A DNA stretch of 64,000 bases, taken from assembly GCF_008086345.1 (NCBI RefSeq), contig NZ_CP043006.1, positions 866,032 to 930,031 of the forward strand, written 5' to 3'. This document shows positions 35,506 to 44,219 of the stretch, piece after piece. The position numbers and the translations under genes are program-made. Each line of letters starts with the position of its first letter. Within the stretch, counting starts at the first letter, position 1. The stretch comes from Chitinophaga sp. XS-30 (lineage in GTDB: Bacteria; Bacteroidota; Bacteroidia; Chitinophagales; Chitinophagaceae). The notes under the pieces are model-generated. The model was not told the DNA's origin, did no database searches, and was given only the letters and a program-made list of their open reading frames with translations.

Positions 35506-36369
35506 TCAGGAGGATTTTTTTCTGACCTCGCTCGGGCGGATACCGAATTTTTTGAGAAATGCGCTTGAAAAGGAACTGAGACTGTCGTAGCCCACAAACC
35601 AGGCTACTTCCTGAATGCTTTTATCCGTTGTGGTTAACAAACTATGCGCCTTGCCCAGGCGTTCCTGCTGCAGATATTTGAAAACGGGCATCCCGAACAT
35701 CTCCCTGAAATCCTTTTTCAGCCGGGAGCTGTTAAGGCCGATCATACGGGAAAGCTCCTGCAGCGATGGCGGGGCATCCATGTTCCTGTCCAGTATCTCT
35801 TTTACCTGGAACAGCTTGTCCGCCGCTCCGGATGGTTTGATATGACATTGACCAGCGGCTATGGCAAAAAAATGGGACAGCAGCTCCATGACCTGGCTAC
35901 GGATGAACATCAGGCGGGTGGCGCCCTGATAACGGGTATTGAAGATCTTGTCTACCGCCGAGAGCATATCAGGGGACATATAGAAAGCGGGGCCTTCCAC
36001 ATAGCTTTCCTTCGGCTCCAGCAGTTCCGGAACATGTGTCACGAACGTATCCACTTCGTATTCCGGGCGGTTCAGCAGATTGGGAATGGTAGCGTACACA
36101 CAGATGCAGTTCAGCGGCTGGCTGGCGGATATCGTATGTACAAACTCAACGCCTTTGTCGGCCGCAAAGGAAATCGCAAGCCCTTTGGTATTGGTATAAG
36201 TGCGCGGCCCGCCTTCGTAATTGACCGTTAAGTCTACATTCCCCGAGCCGTAAAAAGAAAAGCAGACGATCTGCCTGTCGAAGCCGCATCTCTCTACAAC
36301 CGTTGCTTCGGATGCAGAGGCTTCTATCAGTACAACAAAATCATTTATGGCCAGAATATCCCTTGTCAT
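35506..36369 (-). CDS. AraC-family transcriptional regulator
   Basis: DNA-binding regulator of 287 residues. The C-terminal AraC domain (about 190-285) has both helix-turn-helix units, with PSLQELSRMIGLNSSRLKKDF and the signature IQEVAWFVGYDSLSSFSSAFLKKFGIRPSE. The N-terminal half (1-175) is beta-rich and probably senses a ligand. Target genes unknown; the four-helix membrane protein gene directly downstream on the same strand is a candidate. Confidence 0.9.
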   Translation of the reverse strand: MTRDILAINDFVVLIEASASEATVVERCGFDRQIVCFSFYGSGNVDLTVNYEGGPRTYTNTKGLAISFAADKGVEFVHTISASQPLNCICVYATIPNLLNRPEYEVDTFVTHVPELLEPKESYVEGPAFYMSPDMLSAVDKIFNTRYQGATRLMFIRSQVMELLSHFFAIAAGQCHIKPSGAADKLFQVKEILDRNMDAPPSLQELSRMIGLNSSRLKKDFREMFGMPVFKYLQQERLGKAHSLLTTTDKSIQEVAWFVGYDSLSSFSSAFLKKFGIRPSEVRKKSS

Positions 36370-36420
36370 TTTCAGAATTTTTTGGGCGCCGCGCCATCAC
36401 GCTCAGGTATAAATCAGCTG

Positions 36421-37641
36421 TCATCTGATGGCGGACAATAACGTATCCATCCTCGATTCCAGCATTAATATTGTCTCTTGCTGGAGCTTGATCTGTTCCT
36501 GCTGTGATTTTAATAATTTGTGCTGATCTATAAGGTAGAGAGTCAACTCTTCGATCTTTTTCAACAACAATGCCTGATTATTCCCCAGATCCAGCCCGTC
36601 AGCCGATATCTCTGCAGCAGTCGGAACCTCGGGAAGGTGTTTGTTTGTTTTGATAAATTCTTCTACCTCATGCAGGTCCGGCAGCTTATAACCATTTTCA
36701 AATACAAAGTCGGGCCAACCGGTTTTCAGTTTCACTTTTACTTTTTCGGCGATCATATTTCCCGCCACCGCCAGCTTGTATCCTGCGGTATTGGTTGTGC
36801 CGATGCCCACCTGGCTTGACGTATTAATATAGAACGCCGGAACATCATACGTCAGATTTTCATAGCTGGATGCGATTGGGGCAGCACGGATATAAAACCC
36901 GCTTCCGTGCTGGTCTATATTCGTTCCCATTTTGATGCCGTATGAATGGGTCATGCTAACATGGTTGACCATTTCGATGACCGTATTCCCATTACCCGTC
37001 TGACCGATCTTCATCACTTCAAAATTATATACCCCCGGGATAGTGATATGGGAAGCGTTATTAGTTCCATACGAACCAAGCTGAAGTTTAGACAATGGGG
37101 TGTTTGTTCCAATACCAACATTTCCGGCCATAAAGTAAGAATTCCCGTTTTCAGAGAAGTATGCTTTTGTCCCGATTTTGGTACCGCCGGTAAAATCTCC
37201 GCCATAGTTGAGTCCCAATACATTCCCTCCATCATGGACCATAGCCCTTCCTCCAGTACCGCGGTCTTCAAAACGAAGCCAGAGATCTGAACTCCCATTA
37301 TACCTAAAATAATTGTTGCCCACGCCTGCCCTGAAAGTACCATTCACCTGCAACGTGTTGGAGCCATCGTCAACAATTGCCTGGTTCCCCGGGCCGATCA
37401 GGGTGCGGGAGCCTAAAAGCGCCAGTGGTTGAAATGTTGTGGTTGAACCAGTCGCATTTCCAAAAATTTTCGTGATGGATTGTTCGCTTAGCAACGTCAT
37501 CCTTCCGTTGCTGCTGCCGTTGTCGATGATGATACTTTTATTGGTTTGATTTCCATTAGTGGTCACCTCCTGGAGGGTCTGGGATTTCACGGGCAAACAT
37601 GCAGCAGCGCAAAGCATCAGGGTAAGGGTCTTTTCTATCAT
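36421..37641 (-). CDS. Secreted tail-fibre-like protein with repeated VGIGT motifs
   Basis: Exported protein of 406 residues: signal peptide (1-20), Gly/Asn/Thr-rich beta region (about 25-330) with phage-tail-fibre-like motifs NVGIGTNTP and QVGIGTTNT, and a C-terminal block (about 305-406) containing WPDFVFENGYKLPDLHEVE and TNKHLPEVP followed by a coiled coil of about 40 residues. This C-terminal architecture is frequent in Bacteroidota secreted proteins and resembles a trimerising fibre chaperone region. Role unknown; perhaps a surface fibre or adhesin. No phage genes are nearby. Confidence 0.7.
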   Translation of the reverse strand: MIEKTLTLMLCAAACLPVKSQTLQEVTTNGNQTNKSIIIDNGSSNGRMTLLSEQSITKIFGNATGSTTTFQPLALLGSRTLIGPGNQAIVDDGSNTLQVNGTFRAGVGNNYFRYNGSSDLWLRFEDRGTGGRAMVHDGGNVLGLNYGGDFTGGTKIGTKAYFSENGNSYFMAGNVGIGTNTPLSKLQLGSYGTNNASHITIPGVYNFEVMKIGQTGNGNTVIEMVNHVSMTHSYGIKMGTNIDQHGSGFYIRAAPIASSYENLTYDVPAFYINTSSQVGIGTTNTAGYKLAVAGNMIAEKVKVKLKTGWPDFVFENGYKLPDLHEVEEFIKTNKHLPEVPTAAEISADGLDLGNNQALLLKKIEELTLYLIDQHKLLKSQQEQIKLQQETILMLESRMDTLLSAIR

Positions 37642-37723
37642 TTATCTTCATTTTGACCCCTAAATCTAGATTATTTTTCCTATTGCCGGTAAGTGATTAT
37701 TTTACATCCAGTTTTTACCCGTC

Positions 37724-38221
37724 ATGAACACAAAGCCAAAGCTCCACCCCACCCCCAACACCCTGGATCAGCTCCTTGAATCCGCAGGATGGATCGCGCT
37801 GACCTCCCTCTGGGCCATCGCTATCTATCACTATTCCAATCTGCCGGATACCATTCCCACCCACTATAATTTCACCGGCCAGCCGGACCGTTACGGCGGC
37901 AAGGCGGCGCTGCTCGTATTGCCCGTCATCGGCACGCTGTTGTTCGCCGGCATGACCATCCTCGGCAAACGTCCGCATTTGTTCAACTACCCCAGGGCAA
38001 TAACAGCCACCAACGCCCTGCAGCAATACACCCTCGCCACACGCCTGCTCCGTTTCCTCAAACTGGGCATCATCCTCGTTTTTTTACTGGTCGTCTGGGA
38101 CACTATTGCCGTGGCAACCGGACAATCCAAAGGGCTGGGATGGTGGTCCATGATCGCTCTTCCTTTCATGATCGTGCTCCCCGCCACCTGGTACATCATC
38201 AAAGCCATGAAAGCACGGTAG
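37724..38221 (+). CDS. DUF1648 membrane protein
   Basis: Membrane protein of 165 residues. The DUF1648 signature LPDTIPTHYNFTGQPDRYGG (44-63) follows a first helix (about 22-40); further helices lie at about 66-82, 113-130 and 139-158. DUF1648 occurs in SdpI-like immunity/signalling proteins, but this short form has no proven role. It precedes purU by 34 bp on the same strand. Confidence 0.8.
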   Translation: MNTKPKLHPTPNTLDQLLESAGWIALTSLWAIAIYHYSNLPDTIPTHYNFTGQPDRYGGKAALLVLPVIGTLLFAGMTILGKRPHLFNYPRAITATNALQQYTLATRLLRFLKLGIILVFLLVVWDTIAVATGQSKGLGWWSMIALPFMIVLPATWYIIKAMKAR

Positions 38222-38255
38222 ATTAATTTCCTAAAACACTATCTTCATTCCCGAT

Positions 38256-39083
38256 ATGATCATCCTCATTCAATCCATCGACAGGGTAGGCCTCGTGGCC
38301 GCCATTTCCGGCATCACCGCAAAGCACGGTCTCAATATCATCTCCCTCCGGGAGCATGTGGACAAAGTGGAGAACCGCTTTTTCATGCGCATCGAAACAG
38401 AGAACGACACAGCTGCGCCTGTGCTGGAAACGGAAATAAAATCCGTGTTACCGCAGGATGCGCTGGTCACCATCGATCCCCGGCCTGAGAAAAAGATCAT
38501 TGTGATGGTCACCAAAGAATATCATTGCCTGGCGGACATACTGGTGCGGAACTATTTCGGAACGCTGGGGGCATCCGTACAGTGCGTGATCGGCAACCAC
38601 AACGTGCTGGAAAACATCTGTACACGCTTCGATGTGCCGTTCCACCTCGTATCTCATGAGGAACATGACCGGCAGGCATTCGAAGAAAAGATCATCAGGA
38701 TTATTGACGGGCATCAGCCGGATTATATCGTGCTTGCCAAATTCATGCGCATACTTTCCCCGGGCTTTGTAAAGCAGTATCCTACCCGCATCATCAACAT
38801 ACATCATTCTTTCCTGCCTGCATTCGCCGGGGCGCATCCTTACCGGCAGGCATTTGAAAGAGGGGTGAAGCTCATCGGCGCCACCTCCCATTTTGTCACG
38901 AATGAACTGGATGAAGGCCCCATTATCGCGCAGCAGGTGATCCCGGTCAACCATTCCTTCACGGCGGCGGGGATGATGAAAGCAGGGCAGGAGATCGAAG
39001 TTTCCGTGCTTGCGAGGGCGTTAAGACTGGTATTTACAGACCGGGTTTTCGTGTATGAGAATAAAACCGTGGTATTTGAATAA
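38256..39083 (+). CDS. purU: Formyltetrahydrofolate deformylase
   Basis: Hydrolyses 10-formyl-THF to formate and THF, balancing one-carbon pools and feeding formate to purine synthesis. The 275-residue protein has an N-terminal ACT domain (about 1-75, starting IILIQSIDRVGLVAAIS) and a formyltransferase-type catalytic domain (about 80-275) with the catalytic triad Asn181-His183-Asp219 (NIHHSFLP and ELDEGPI). The last 12 codons and the stop are part of a 37-nt sequence repeated 879 bp downstream, with two synonymous differences. Confidence 0.93.
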   Translation: MIILIQSIDRVGLVAAISGITAKHGLNIISLREHVDKVENRFFMRIETENDTAAPVLETEIKSVLPQDALVTIDPRPEKKIIVMVTKEYHCLADILVRNYFGTLGASVQCVIGNHNVLENICTRFDVPFHLVSHEEHDRQAFEEKIIRIIDGHQPDYIVLAKFMRILSPGFVKQYPTRIINIHHSFLPAFAGAHPYRQAFERGVKLIGATSHFVTNELDEGPIIAQQVIPVNHSFTAAGMMKAGQEIEVSVLARALRLVFTDRVFVYENKTVVFE

Positions 39084-39084
39084 T
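39048..39084 (+). repeat. purU 3'-end direct repeat, copy 1
   Basis: 37 nt covering the last purU codons and TAA stop, from TTCGTGTATGAGAATAA to TTTGAATAAT. It matches 39927-39963 at 35 of 37 positions. Confidence 0.85.
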
Positions 39085-39133
39085 TGAATAGACGATTTCT
39101 GTTCCTAGAAGTAGAAAAATAAACTTAGTAGAC

Positions 39134-39811
39134 ATGTCCTCACTACTCCCTGAATACATGGAAAAAATAAAAAATGAAATTTCTTCGAAGATTGACGAAG
39201 TGATTAACAACAGAACAATTAAATCCCTCTCAAGAGATGTTTTCAAGAGAGGATTAATAGATAATAAAAAGAAAATGGGATTTCACAAGAAATATCTGGA
39301 AATAACAGGGAAAAAGGAGGCAATAGAGATCAAGAAAAAATTCTTCTCGGATTTCAGGCATCTCTATGGCTTACAGTATATGGATAGCGGATTTATACAT
39401 AAATTGGAAAGAAAGAAAAACGAAATTATCAAGTTGATAGGGAGCTGTCCCTTTCAAGCTTATGAAAAATATTTTCACCAGGCCAAGATTACAGAGAAAG
39501 AGTGTGTGAAAAGGAAGAATCTCATGTCTTTCTTTACAAAACTCAGTCACACAATCCATCCCAAACGCTGTTCTGCTATGGATAATCAAATTAAACGATA
39601 CTTCGGGCTAAGAAAAGAAGGGTTCTTTTTTTCATATTGTCTGATAAATGAGTCTTATCTTACATGGATAAAAAATAACCGCCCTAAACTTGCTATGATC
39701 AAAGACATTGTAAGAAATCTTGATGCCGAAAATGCGCTAAAAATTTCCGCTGTTAGCGATTTGAAAATACTGGATATGATTTTTTGGTTTAAAGCAAATT
39801 CTCAAAAGTAA
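39134..39811 (+). CDS. AT-rich gene of unknown family inside the purU repeat pair
   Basis: Basic, mostly helical protein of 225 residues with no signal peptide or membrane segment. The gene is far more AT-rich than its neighbours and uses AAA, AAT and ATT codons heavily, suggesting recent transfer. No family is recognised with confidence. The C-terminal half (FFTKLSHTIHPKRCSAMDNQ, then LDMIFWFKA) faintly resembles the TK-LH-P-D and LD-LW pattern of some helical DNA-glycosylase-like proteins; that is a weak impression only. It is the sole gene between two copies of the purU 3' end. Confidence 0.6.
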   Translation: MSSLLPEYMEKIKNEISSKIDEVINNRTIKSLSRDVFKRGLIDNKKKMGFHKKYLEITGKKEAIEIKKKFFSDFRHLYGLQYMDSGFIHKLERKKNEIIKLIGSCPFQAYEKYFHQAKITEKECVKRKNLMSFFTKLSHTIHPKRCSAMDNQIKRYFGLRKEGFFFSYCLINESYLTWIKNNRPKLAMIKDIVRNLDAENALKISAVSDLKILDMIFWFKANSQK

Positions 39812-39926
39812 GTTTCCCATATTGATAAGGCCAAACCCGGCATAGAGCCTAAAAAGTCATAAGTTCCCCCCTTTTAAACCAAGTATTCCCTGAATGAAAT
39901 GAAATTTATTCCCAGATTCTCAGTTC

Positions 39927-39963
39927 TTCGTGTATGAGAATAAGACTGTGGTATTTGAATAAT
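39927..39963 (+). repeat. purU 3'-end direct repeat, copy 2
   Basis: Second copy, reading FVYENKTVVFE and stop in the same phase as purU; its two differences (AAA to AAG, ACC to ACT) are synonymous. Sequence to its left is not purU-like, so only the extreme 3' end is duplicated, as at an attachment site. Confidence 0.85.
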
Positions 39964-39978
39964 CCTTACATTTATTTT

Positions 39979-40599
39979 ATGATGAAATTCCTTATGCCCA
40001 CTGTCCTTTGTATGATTATATGTACAATGTTTGCCTGCAATTCCGGCACATCATCCTGCCCGGCAATCTCACTGGAAGGCAAAGACGCCATTGCGGCCAT
40101 ACGCGCAAAAGACTCCCTCATTCCCGAAACTTTTATCGCGGTGCCGGACAAACACCTGGCCTCGTCCACCCGCGAGGTGGAAGCCGTATTGGATCAGCTT
40201 GCGGAGGCAGGCCTGCTGCAATACCGGTTAACAGACAGCCTGCCGGGAAAGCGCAGCCTGGGCGGCACGGAAGAAACACCTTTCTACCAGTATGCTGTCG
40301 ACTGGTCTTCCGCACTGGAGGAGCAGGCTGTTCAGCAGGCGGAGCGGGACTCGGTCACTGCCATTACTTTCTTCGGCAAACAACTTCACGGTGAGGTGCG
40401 TTTTGCTGCCAGGAAATTCCTCGCCGGAGAGATCCGCATAGAAGGCTCAATGCCTTTGTTCTATAAGGAAGACTGCCATGAACTGGCCTACAAATACACT
40501 TACACCATCGATTCCACAAATGCGCTGGCCCGCATTGCCGGCATGAACCCTTATATCAAATCCACCAGGGCTGTAACCACAACCGTTTCTTATAACTGA
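39979..40599 (+). CDS. Hypothetical lipoprotein
   Basis: Lipoprotein of about 206 residues: two adjacent ATGs (39979 and 39982), a hydrophobic segment and lipobox TMFAC (Cys21), then a mixed helical/strand body with no known motif. GC content returns to the genomic norm here. It starts 16 nt after the second purU repeat copy, so before the insertion it was probably the gene directly downstream of purU. Function unknown. Confidence 0.65.
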   Translation: MMKFLMPTVLCMIICTMFACNSGTSSCPAISLEGKDAIAAIRAKDSLIPETFIAVPDKHLASSTREVEAVLDQLAEAGLLQYRLTDSLPGKRSLGGTEETPFYQYAVDWSSALEEQAVQQAERDSVTAITFFGKQLHGEVRFAARKFLAGEIRIEGSMPLFYKEDCHELAYKYTYTIDSTNALARIAGMNPYIKSTRAVTTTVSYN

Positions 40600-40647
40600 T
40601 GAAGCCATGCAAGGCTCCATCCGGCCCGTTAAAAAATAAAACAACGG

Positions 40648-41388
40648 ATGAAAACGATCCTGATCACCGGCGCCAGCCGCGGCATCGGCGCAGCCACAGC
40701 CATTCTTGCAGCAGAACGGGGATACCGGGTCTGCATCAACTATCATCATAACCAGACGGCAGCCGAGCAGGTAGCCGGAACGATCCGCGCAAAGGGCGGC
40801 ACTGCATTTCTTTTACAGGGAGATGTTTCTTCCGAGGCGGATGTTTGCCGTATGTTCAGGGAAGTAGACAGCATCGGCCCGCTGCATGCCCTAGTAAACA
40901 ATGTAGGCATCCTGGAAAAGCAGACCCGCGTGGAGAACATCGATGCGGAAAGGCTAAGCCGGGTATTACGGTCCAATGTCATCAGTTGTTTCATCTGCGC
41001 GCGCGAAGCCATCCGCCGCATGTCCGTTAAACATGGCGGAGCCGGTGGCGCGATCGTAAACGTATCTTCCATTGCGGCACGTACCGGTTCTCCCGGAGAG
41101 TATGTGGATTATGCTGCCTCCAAAGGCGCTATGGATGCCTTCACTACCGGCCTCTCCAAAGAGGTGGCTGATGAAGGCATCCGTGTGAATGGCGTCCGGC
41201 CCGGATTCATCTACACGGATATCCATGCCAGCGGCGGCGAACCGGGGCGGGTAGACCGGATCAGGGATACCATTCCCATGAAACGCGGCGGACAGCCGGA
41301 GGAAGTAGCGGAAGCCATCCTGTGGCTGCTGTCCGACGGATCTTCATTTTCCACCGGCACTTTTATCGACATCACGGGAGGTCGTTAA
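40648..41388 (+). CDS. Short-chain dehydrogenase/reductase (SDR), classical type
   Basis: NAD(P)-dependent oxidoreductase of 246 residues. TGASRGIG (7-14) binds the cofactor, NNVG (84-87) is the structural motif, and Ser141, Tyr155 and Lys159 (YAASK) form the catalytic set. NYHH after the second strand suggests no strict NADP arginine at that point, so cofactor choice is uncertain. Substrate unknown. Its stop overlaps by 4 nt the stop of the convergent Pro-rich protein gene. Confidence 0.88.
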   Translation: MKTILITGASRGIGAATAILAAERGYRVCINYHHNQTAAEQVAGTIRAKGGTAFLLQGDVSSEADVCRMFREVDSIGPLHALVNNVGILEKQTRVENIDAERLSRVLRSNVISCFICAREAIRRMSVKHGGAGGAIVNVSSIAARTGSPGEYVDYAASKGAMDAFTTGLSKEVADEGIRVNGVRPGFIYTDIHASGGEPGRVDRIRDTIPMKRGGQPEEVAEAILWLLSDGSSFSTGTFIDITGGR

Positions 41389-41768
41389 CCTTTCTTCGAT
41401 GGCTCAACCGGGGGTGGCGGGGGCGGAACATGGCCCTTGTTTACCGGCACGATCTTCTTTGCGGGCGCGTCTTTTTTAAGTACCGGCGGAGCGGATTTCT
41501 TTACAGGAACGACGGAAGGAGCAGGCGGATCTTTTGTGATCACCGGGGCAGGTTTCGCTTTCACGGAAACGACGGAAGGAGCAGGCGCATCTTTACGGAT
41601 CACCGGAGGCAATTGCGGAGACTCCTCTTTTGTGATCACCGGGGCCTGCTTTCCCTTTGCAGGTGTGTCCTTACGAATAACAGGCGGCGCAGGCTCCTTT
41701 TTCTGCGCCGAAAGCGTGCCACCGGCAAACAGACATGCCGCCAGCAGGAAATAAGCGTTTTTGTGCAT
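41385..41768 (-). CDS. Secreted Pro/Lys-rich repeat protein
   Basis: Exported protein of 127 residues: signal peptide (1-21, ending TLSAQ), then a disordered region of imperfect repeats such as PPVIRKDxPA, APVITK and PAPSVVxVK, ending in PPPPPPVEPSKKG. Such Pro/Lys-rich segments resemble the spacer parts of cell-envelope proteins. No enzyme domain; function unknown. Internal DNA repeats are visible at about 41505-41600, where two near-identical 50-nt units occur. Confidence 0.6.
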   Translation of the reverse strand: MHKNAYFLLAACLFAGGTLSAQKKEPAPPVIRKDTPAKGKQAPVITKEESPQLPPVIRKDAPAPSVVSVKAKPAPVITKDPPAPSVVPVKKSAPPVLKKDAPAKKIVPVNKGHVPPPPPPVEPSKKG

Positions 41769-41821
41769 AACGTAGGTTTATCTATGGAGATGCAGCCTTC
41801 CCGCTTTTCCATAAATTTTTC

Positions 41822-43144
41822 CTACCCGTTTTCCCTGCCTGCGCCAAATGCAATATTCACCTTCGTTCCCTGCGGTACGCCGTCCTCATCATAAAGATCA
41901 TGTATATGGATGTTGAAAGTGGTGTTAAACAATGCCTTGTACAGGTCAACCCGTTCCATGCAAAGGCTCATCCCTTTGGAAACATGCCCTTCTTCCCGCT
42001 TGCGCAGCGCCTGGTCCCGCCCCACCCCGTTATCCAGTATCTCGCAAAGCAACACTTCTTCCTTCAGCCGCCGCCAGTGGATCTGTAGTTTCCGGTTCCC
42101 GTCCTTGTTCATCAGGCCATGCCAGATCGCATTCTCCAGGAATGGCTGGATGAGCATGCCCGGCACATGATGCGTATCGGGATCGATCCCCTCATCGATC
42201 AGGATGCTGAACTCGAAAGGTTTGCTGGTGCGCAGCGCTTCTATCCGGAGGTAATGCCCCAGCAGCTCCACTTCTTCCCGCAGGGAAATGAAATTCTTTT
42301 CCGAATGCAGCAGCACCATTCTTAACAGCTTTGCGAAATTGGAAAGGTATGCGGAAGCTTTATCGATTTCGGAAGACAGGATACAATGATAGATCCCGTT
42401 AAGGCAGTTGAACAGGAAATGCGGGTTCATCTGGCTTTTCAGGGTCACCAGCCGGAACTCCGCCAGTTGTTTATGCAGCAGCTGCACTTCCTGCTCCTGC
42501 CGCCGCGCTTTTTCTTCTATCAGCGTACGGCCGATCTTGGAAGAACAGATGGCGGCGATCTTTTCCAGCATGGACAGATGGCGGCCGGTATAAAAATATT
42601 TCCGCGAATGCTCCGAGTCGATGATACCGATCACCTTATTCGCATAATAAATGGGGATGGTGATCTCCGAGTACCGTCTTTCATCATCCACAATATACCG
42701 CTGGTCCAGCGACGTATCCCCCACGATCTCCGCTCTTCCATGCAGGGCAACAGCACCCACGATCCCGCGCCCCAGCGGTATCTCTATAGGGTCCCGTATC
42801 TCGAAACGGACGGGGTTCTTGGGGCCGTAAGCCGCCTTCTGCACCAGCACCTGCCGTTCTTCATCCAGCAGATAGATCACACAATCCTCCAGCCGCAGCT
42901 GCGAAATGCAGTTCTTGGCCACATCCCAGAGGATGTCATCCACCGTATTTTTTCCAAAAAGGGAGGTGGTAAAATAGTTGAACGTAGCTTCTTCCCGGTA
43001 TTTGCGGCGATAAAGCATCATCTGCCGGTACAACCAGGCAGAAAGCAACAGTGCGGTGATAAGGACAATATAGTACACGACAGGCATGAGCAGCAAGATA
43101 TGGCAATGTTGTGCATCTCTCAAAATCCTCCAAAATTTAATCAT
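41822..43144 (-). CDS. GAF-domain sensor histidine kinase, LytS-type
   Basis: Membrane-anchored kinase of 440 residues. One N-terminal helix (about 22-38), a GAF domain (about 60-210) that may bind a small ligand, and a His_kinase/HATPase module: phosphoacceptor His242 in QMNPHFLFNCLNGI, N-box near ENAIWHGL and G-box ILDNGVGRD. The start at 43144 (MIKFW) is preferred because GGAG sits 5 nt upstream; an ATG at 43159 is also possible. No LytTR regulator is adjacent, so the partner is elsewhere. It is divergent from pheS with overlapping promoter regions. Confidence 0.85.
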   Translation of the reverse strand: MIKFWRILRDAQHCHILLLMPVVYYIVLITALLLSAWLYRQMMLYRRKYREEATFNYFTTSLFGKNTVDDILWDVAKNCISQLRLEDCVIYLLDEERQVLVQKAAYGPKNPVRFEIRDPIEIPLGRGIVGAVALHGRAEIVGDTSLDQRYIVDDERRYSEITIPIYYANKVIGIIDSEHSRKYFYTGRHLSMLEKIAAICSSKIGRTLIEEKARRQEQEVQLLHKQLAEFRLVTLKSQMNPHFLFNCLNGIYHCILSSEIDKASAYLSNFAKLLRMVLLHSEKNFISLREEVELLGHYLRIEALRTSKPFEFSILIDEGIDPDTHHVPGMLIQPFLENAIWHGLMNKDGNRKLQIHWRRLKEEVLLCEILDNGVGRDQALRKREEGHVSKGMSLCMERVDLYKALFNTTFNIHIHDLYDEDGVPQGTKVNIAFGAGRENG

Positions 43145-43161
43145 TTTTCTCCATAGCACGT

Positions 43162-43169
43162 TATCTTTG
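43162..43169 (+). promoter_or_regulatory. -7 box for pheS
   Basis: TATCTTTG, matching TAnnTTTG, 6 bp before the pheS ATG at 43176. It overlaps the 5' region of the divergent kinase gene. Confidence 0.5.
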
Positions 43170-43175
43170 TTGCCT

Positions 43176-44204
43176 ATGGAGCAGATCGTGCAGCAAATAG
43201 AAGCCTACAAACAGGAGATCGCCGCCTTCGAGCCGAAGACGGCAGAAGAGCTGGAACAATACCGCATCAGGTTCCTGGGCACCAAGGGCCTGGTCAAAAC
43301 CCTGTTCGGGGAAATGAAATCGGTGCCGAATGAGCGGAAAAAGGAATTCGGGCAGGTATTGAATGCCTTCAAGCAACTGGCGGAAAGCCGTTACGAAGCA
43401 TTTCAGCAACTGAAGGATGATGACGCAGCGGCCGGGCATGAACTGGACCTTACCCTTCCCGGGGAACCCCACCGCCTGGGGACCCGCCATCCCATCAGCA
43501 TCCTCCGCAATAAAGCTATCCGCATTTTCGAACGCCTGGGCTTCTCCATCGCGGAAGGCCCGGAGATCGAAGACGACTGGCATAACTTCACCGCGCTGAA
43601 CCTTGCCGAGAACCATCCCGCCCGGGACATGCAGGATACGTTCTATGTGAATCATCATCCGGACTGGCTGCTGCGCACCCACACTTCCTCCGTACAGGCC
43701 CGTGTGATGGAGCAGGGCAAACTCCCCATCCGCATCATCTGCCCCGGCAGGGTGTACCGGAACGAGACCATCAGCGCCCGGGCGCATTGCTTCTTCCACC
43801 AGATCGAAGGGCTTTACATCGCGGAGAACGTTTCTTTCGCCGATCTCAAACAAACCCTCTACTATTTCGTGCAGGAAATGTTCGGGAAAGACTTCAAAGT
43901 ACGGTTCCGCCCCTCTTACTTCCCCTTCACCGAGCCAAGCGCGGAAATGGATATCTCCTGCCTGATCTGCGGCGGCGAAGGATGCAACGTTTGCAAACAC
44001 ACCGGATGGGTGGAAATACTGGGCTGCGGCATGGTACATCCGCAGATCCTGGAAAACTGCGGCATCGATTCCACAAAATATACCGGCTATGCGTTCGGTA
44101 TCGGGATAGAACGCCTCACCATGCTCAAATACCAGATCAAAGACCTGCGGCTGTTCTCGGAAAACGATGTCCGTTTCCTGAAACAGTTCCAGGGAACCAT
44201 ATAA
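43176..44204 (+). CDS. pheS: Phenylalanine-tRNA ligase alpha subunit
   Basis: Catalytic alpha subunit of the alpha2-beta2 enzyme charging tRNA-Phe, 342 residues. An N-terminal coiled coil (about 1-85) precedes the class II core, with motif 2 (GRVYRNETISARAHCFFHQIEG) and motif 3 (GYAFGIGIERLTML). Two Cys pairs in CLICGGEGCNVCKHTGW look like a zinc-type insert seen in some bacterial PheS proteins. The frame extends upstream to 43086 but the conserved N-terminus is MEQIVQQIE at 43176. pheT is not in the window. Confidence 0.95.
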   Translation: MEQIVQQIEAYKQEIAAFEPKTAEELEQYRIRFLGTKGLVKTLFGEMKSVPNERKKEFGQVLNAFKQLAESRYEAFQQLKDDDAAAGHELDLTLPGEPHRLGTRHPISILRNKAIRIFERLGFSIAEGPEIEDDWHNFTALNLAENHPARDMQDTFYVNHHPDWLLRTHTSSVQARVMEQGKLPIRIICPGRVYRNETISARAHCFFHQIEGLYIAENVSFADLKQTLYYFVQEMFGKDFKVRFRPSYFPFTEPSAEMDISCLICGGEGCNVCKHTGWVEILGCGMVHPQILENCGIDSTKYTGYAFGIGIERLTMLKYQIKDLRLFSENDVRFLKQFQGTI

Positions 44205-44219
44205 AAAACCGGCCACCTG

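Noticed and set aside
36421..37641. Tail-fibre-like gene as evidence of a prophage
   Set aside because: No capsid, terminase, integrase or lysis genes are nearby; such fibre-like secreted proteins are common on Bacteroidota chromosomes.
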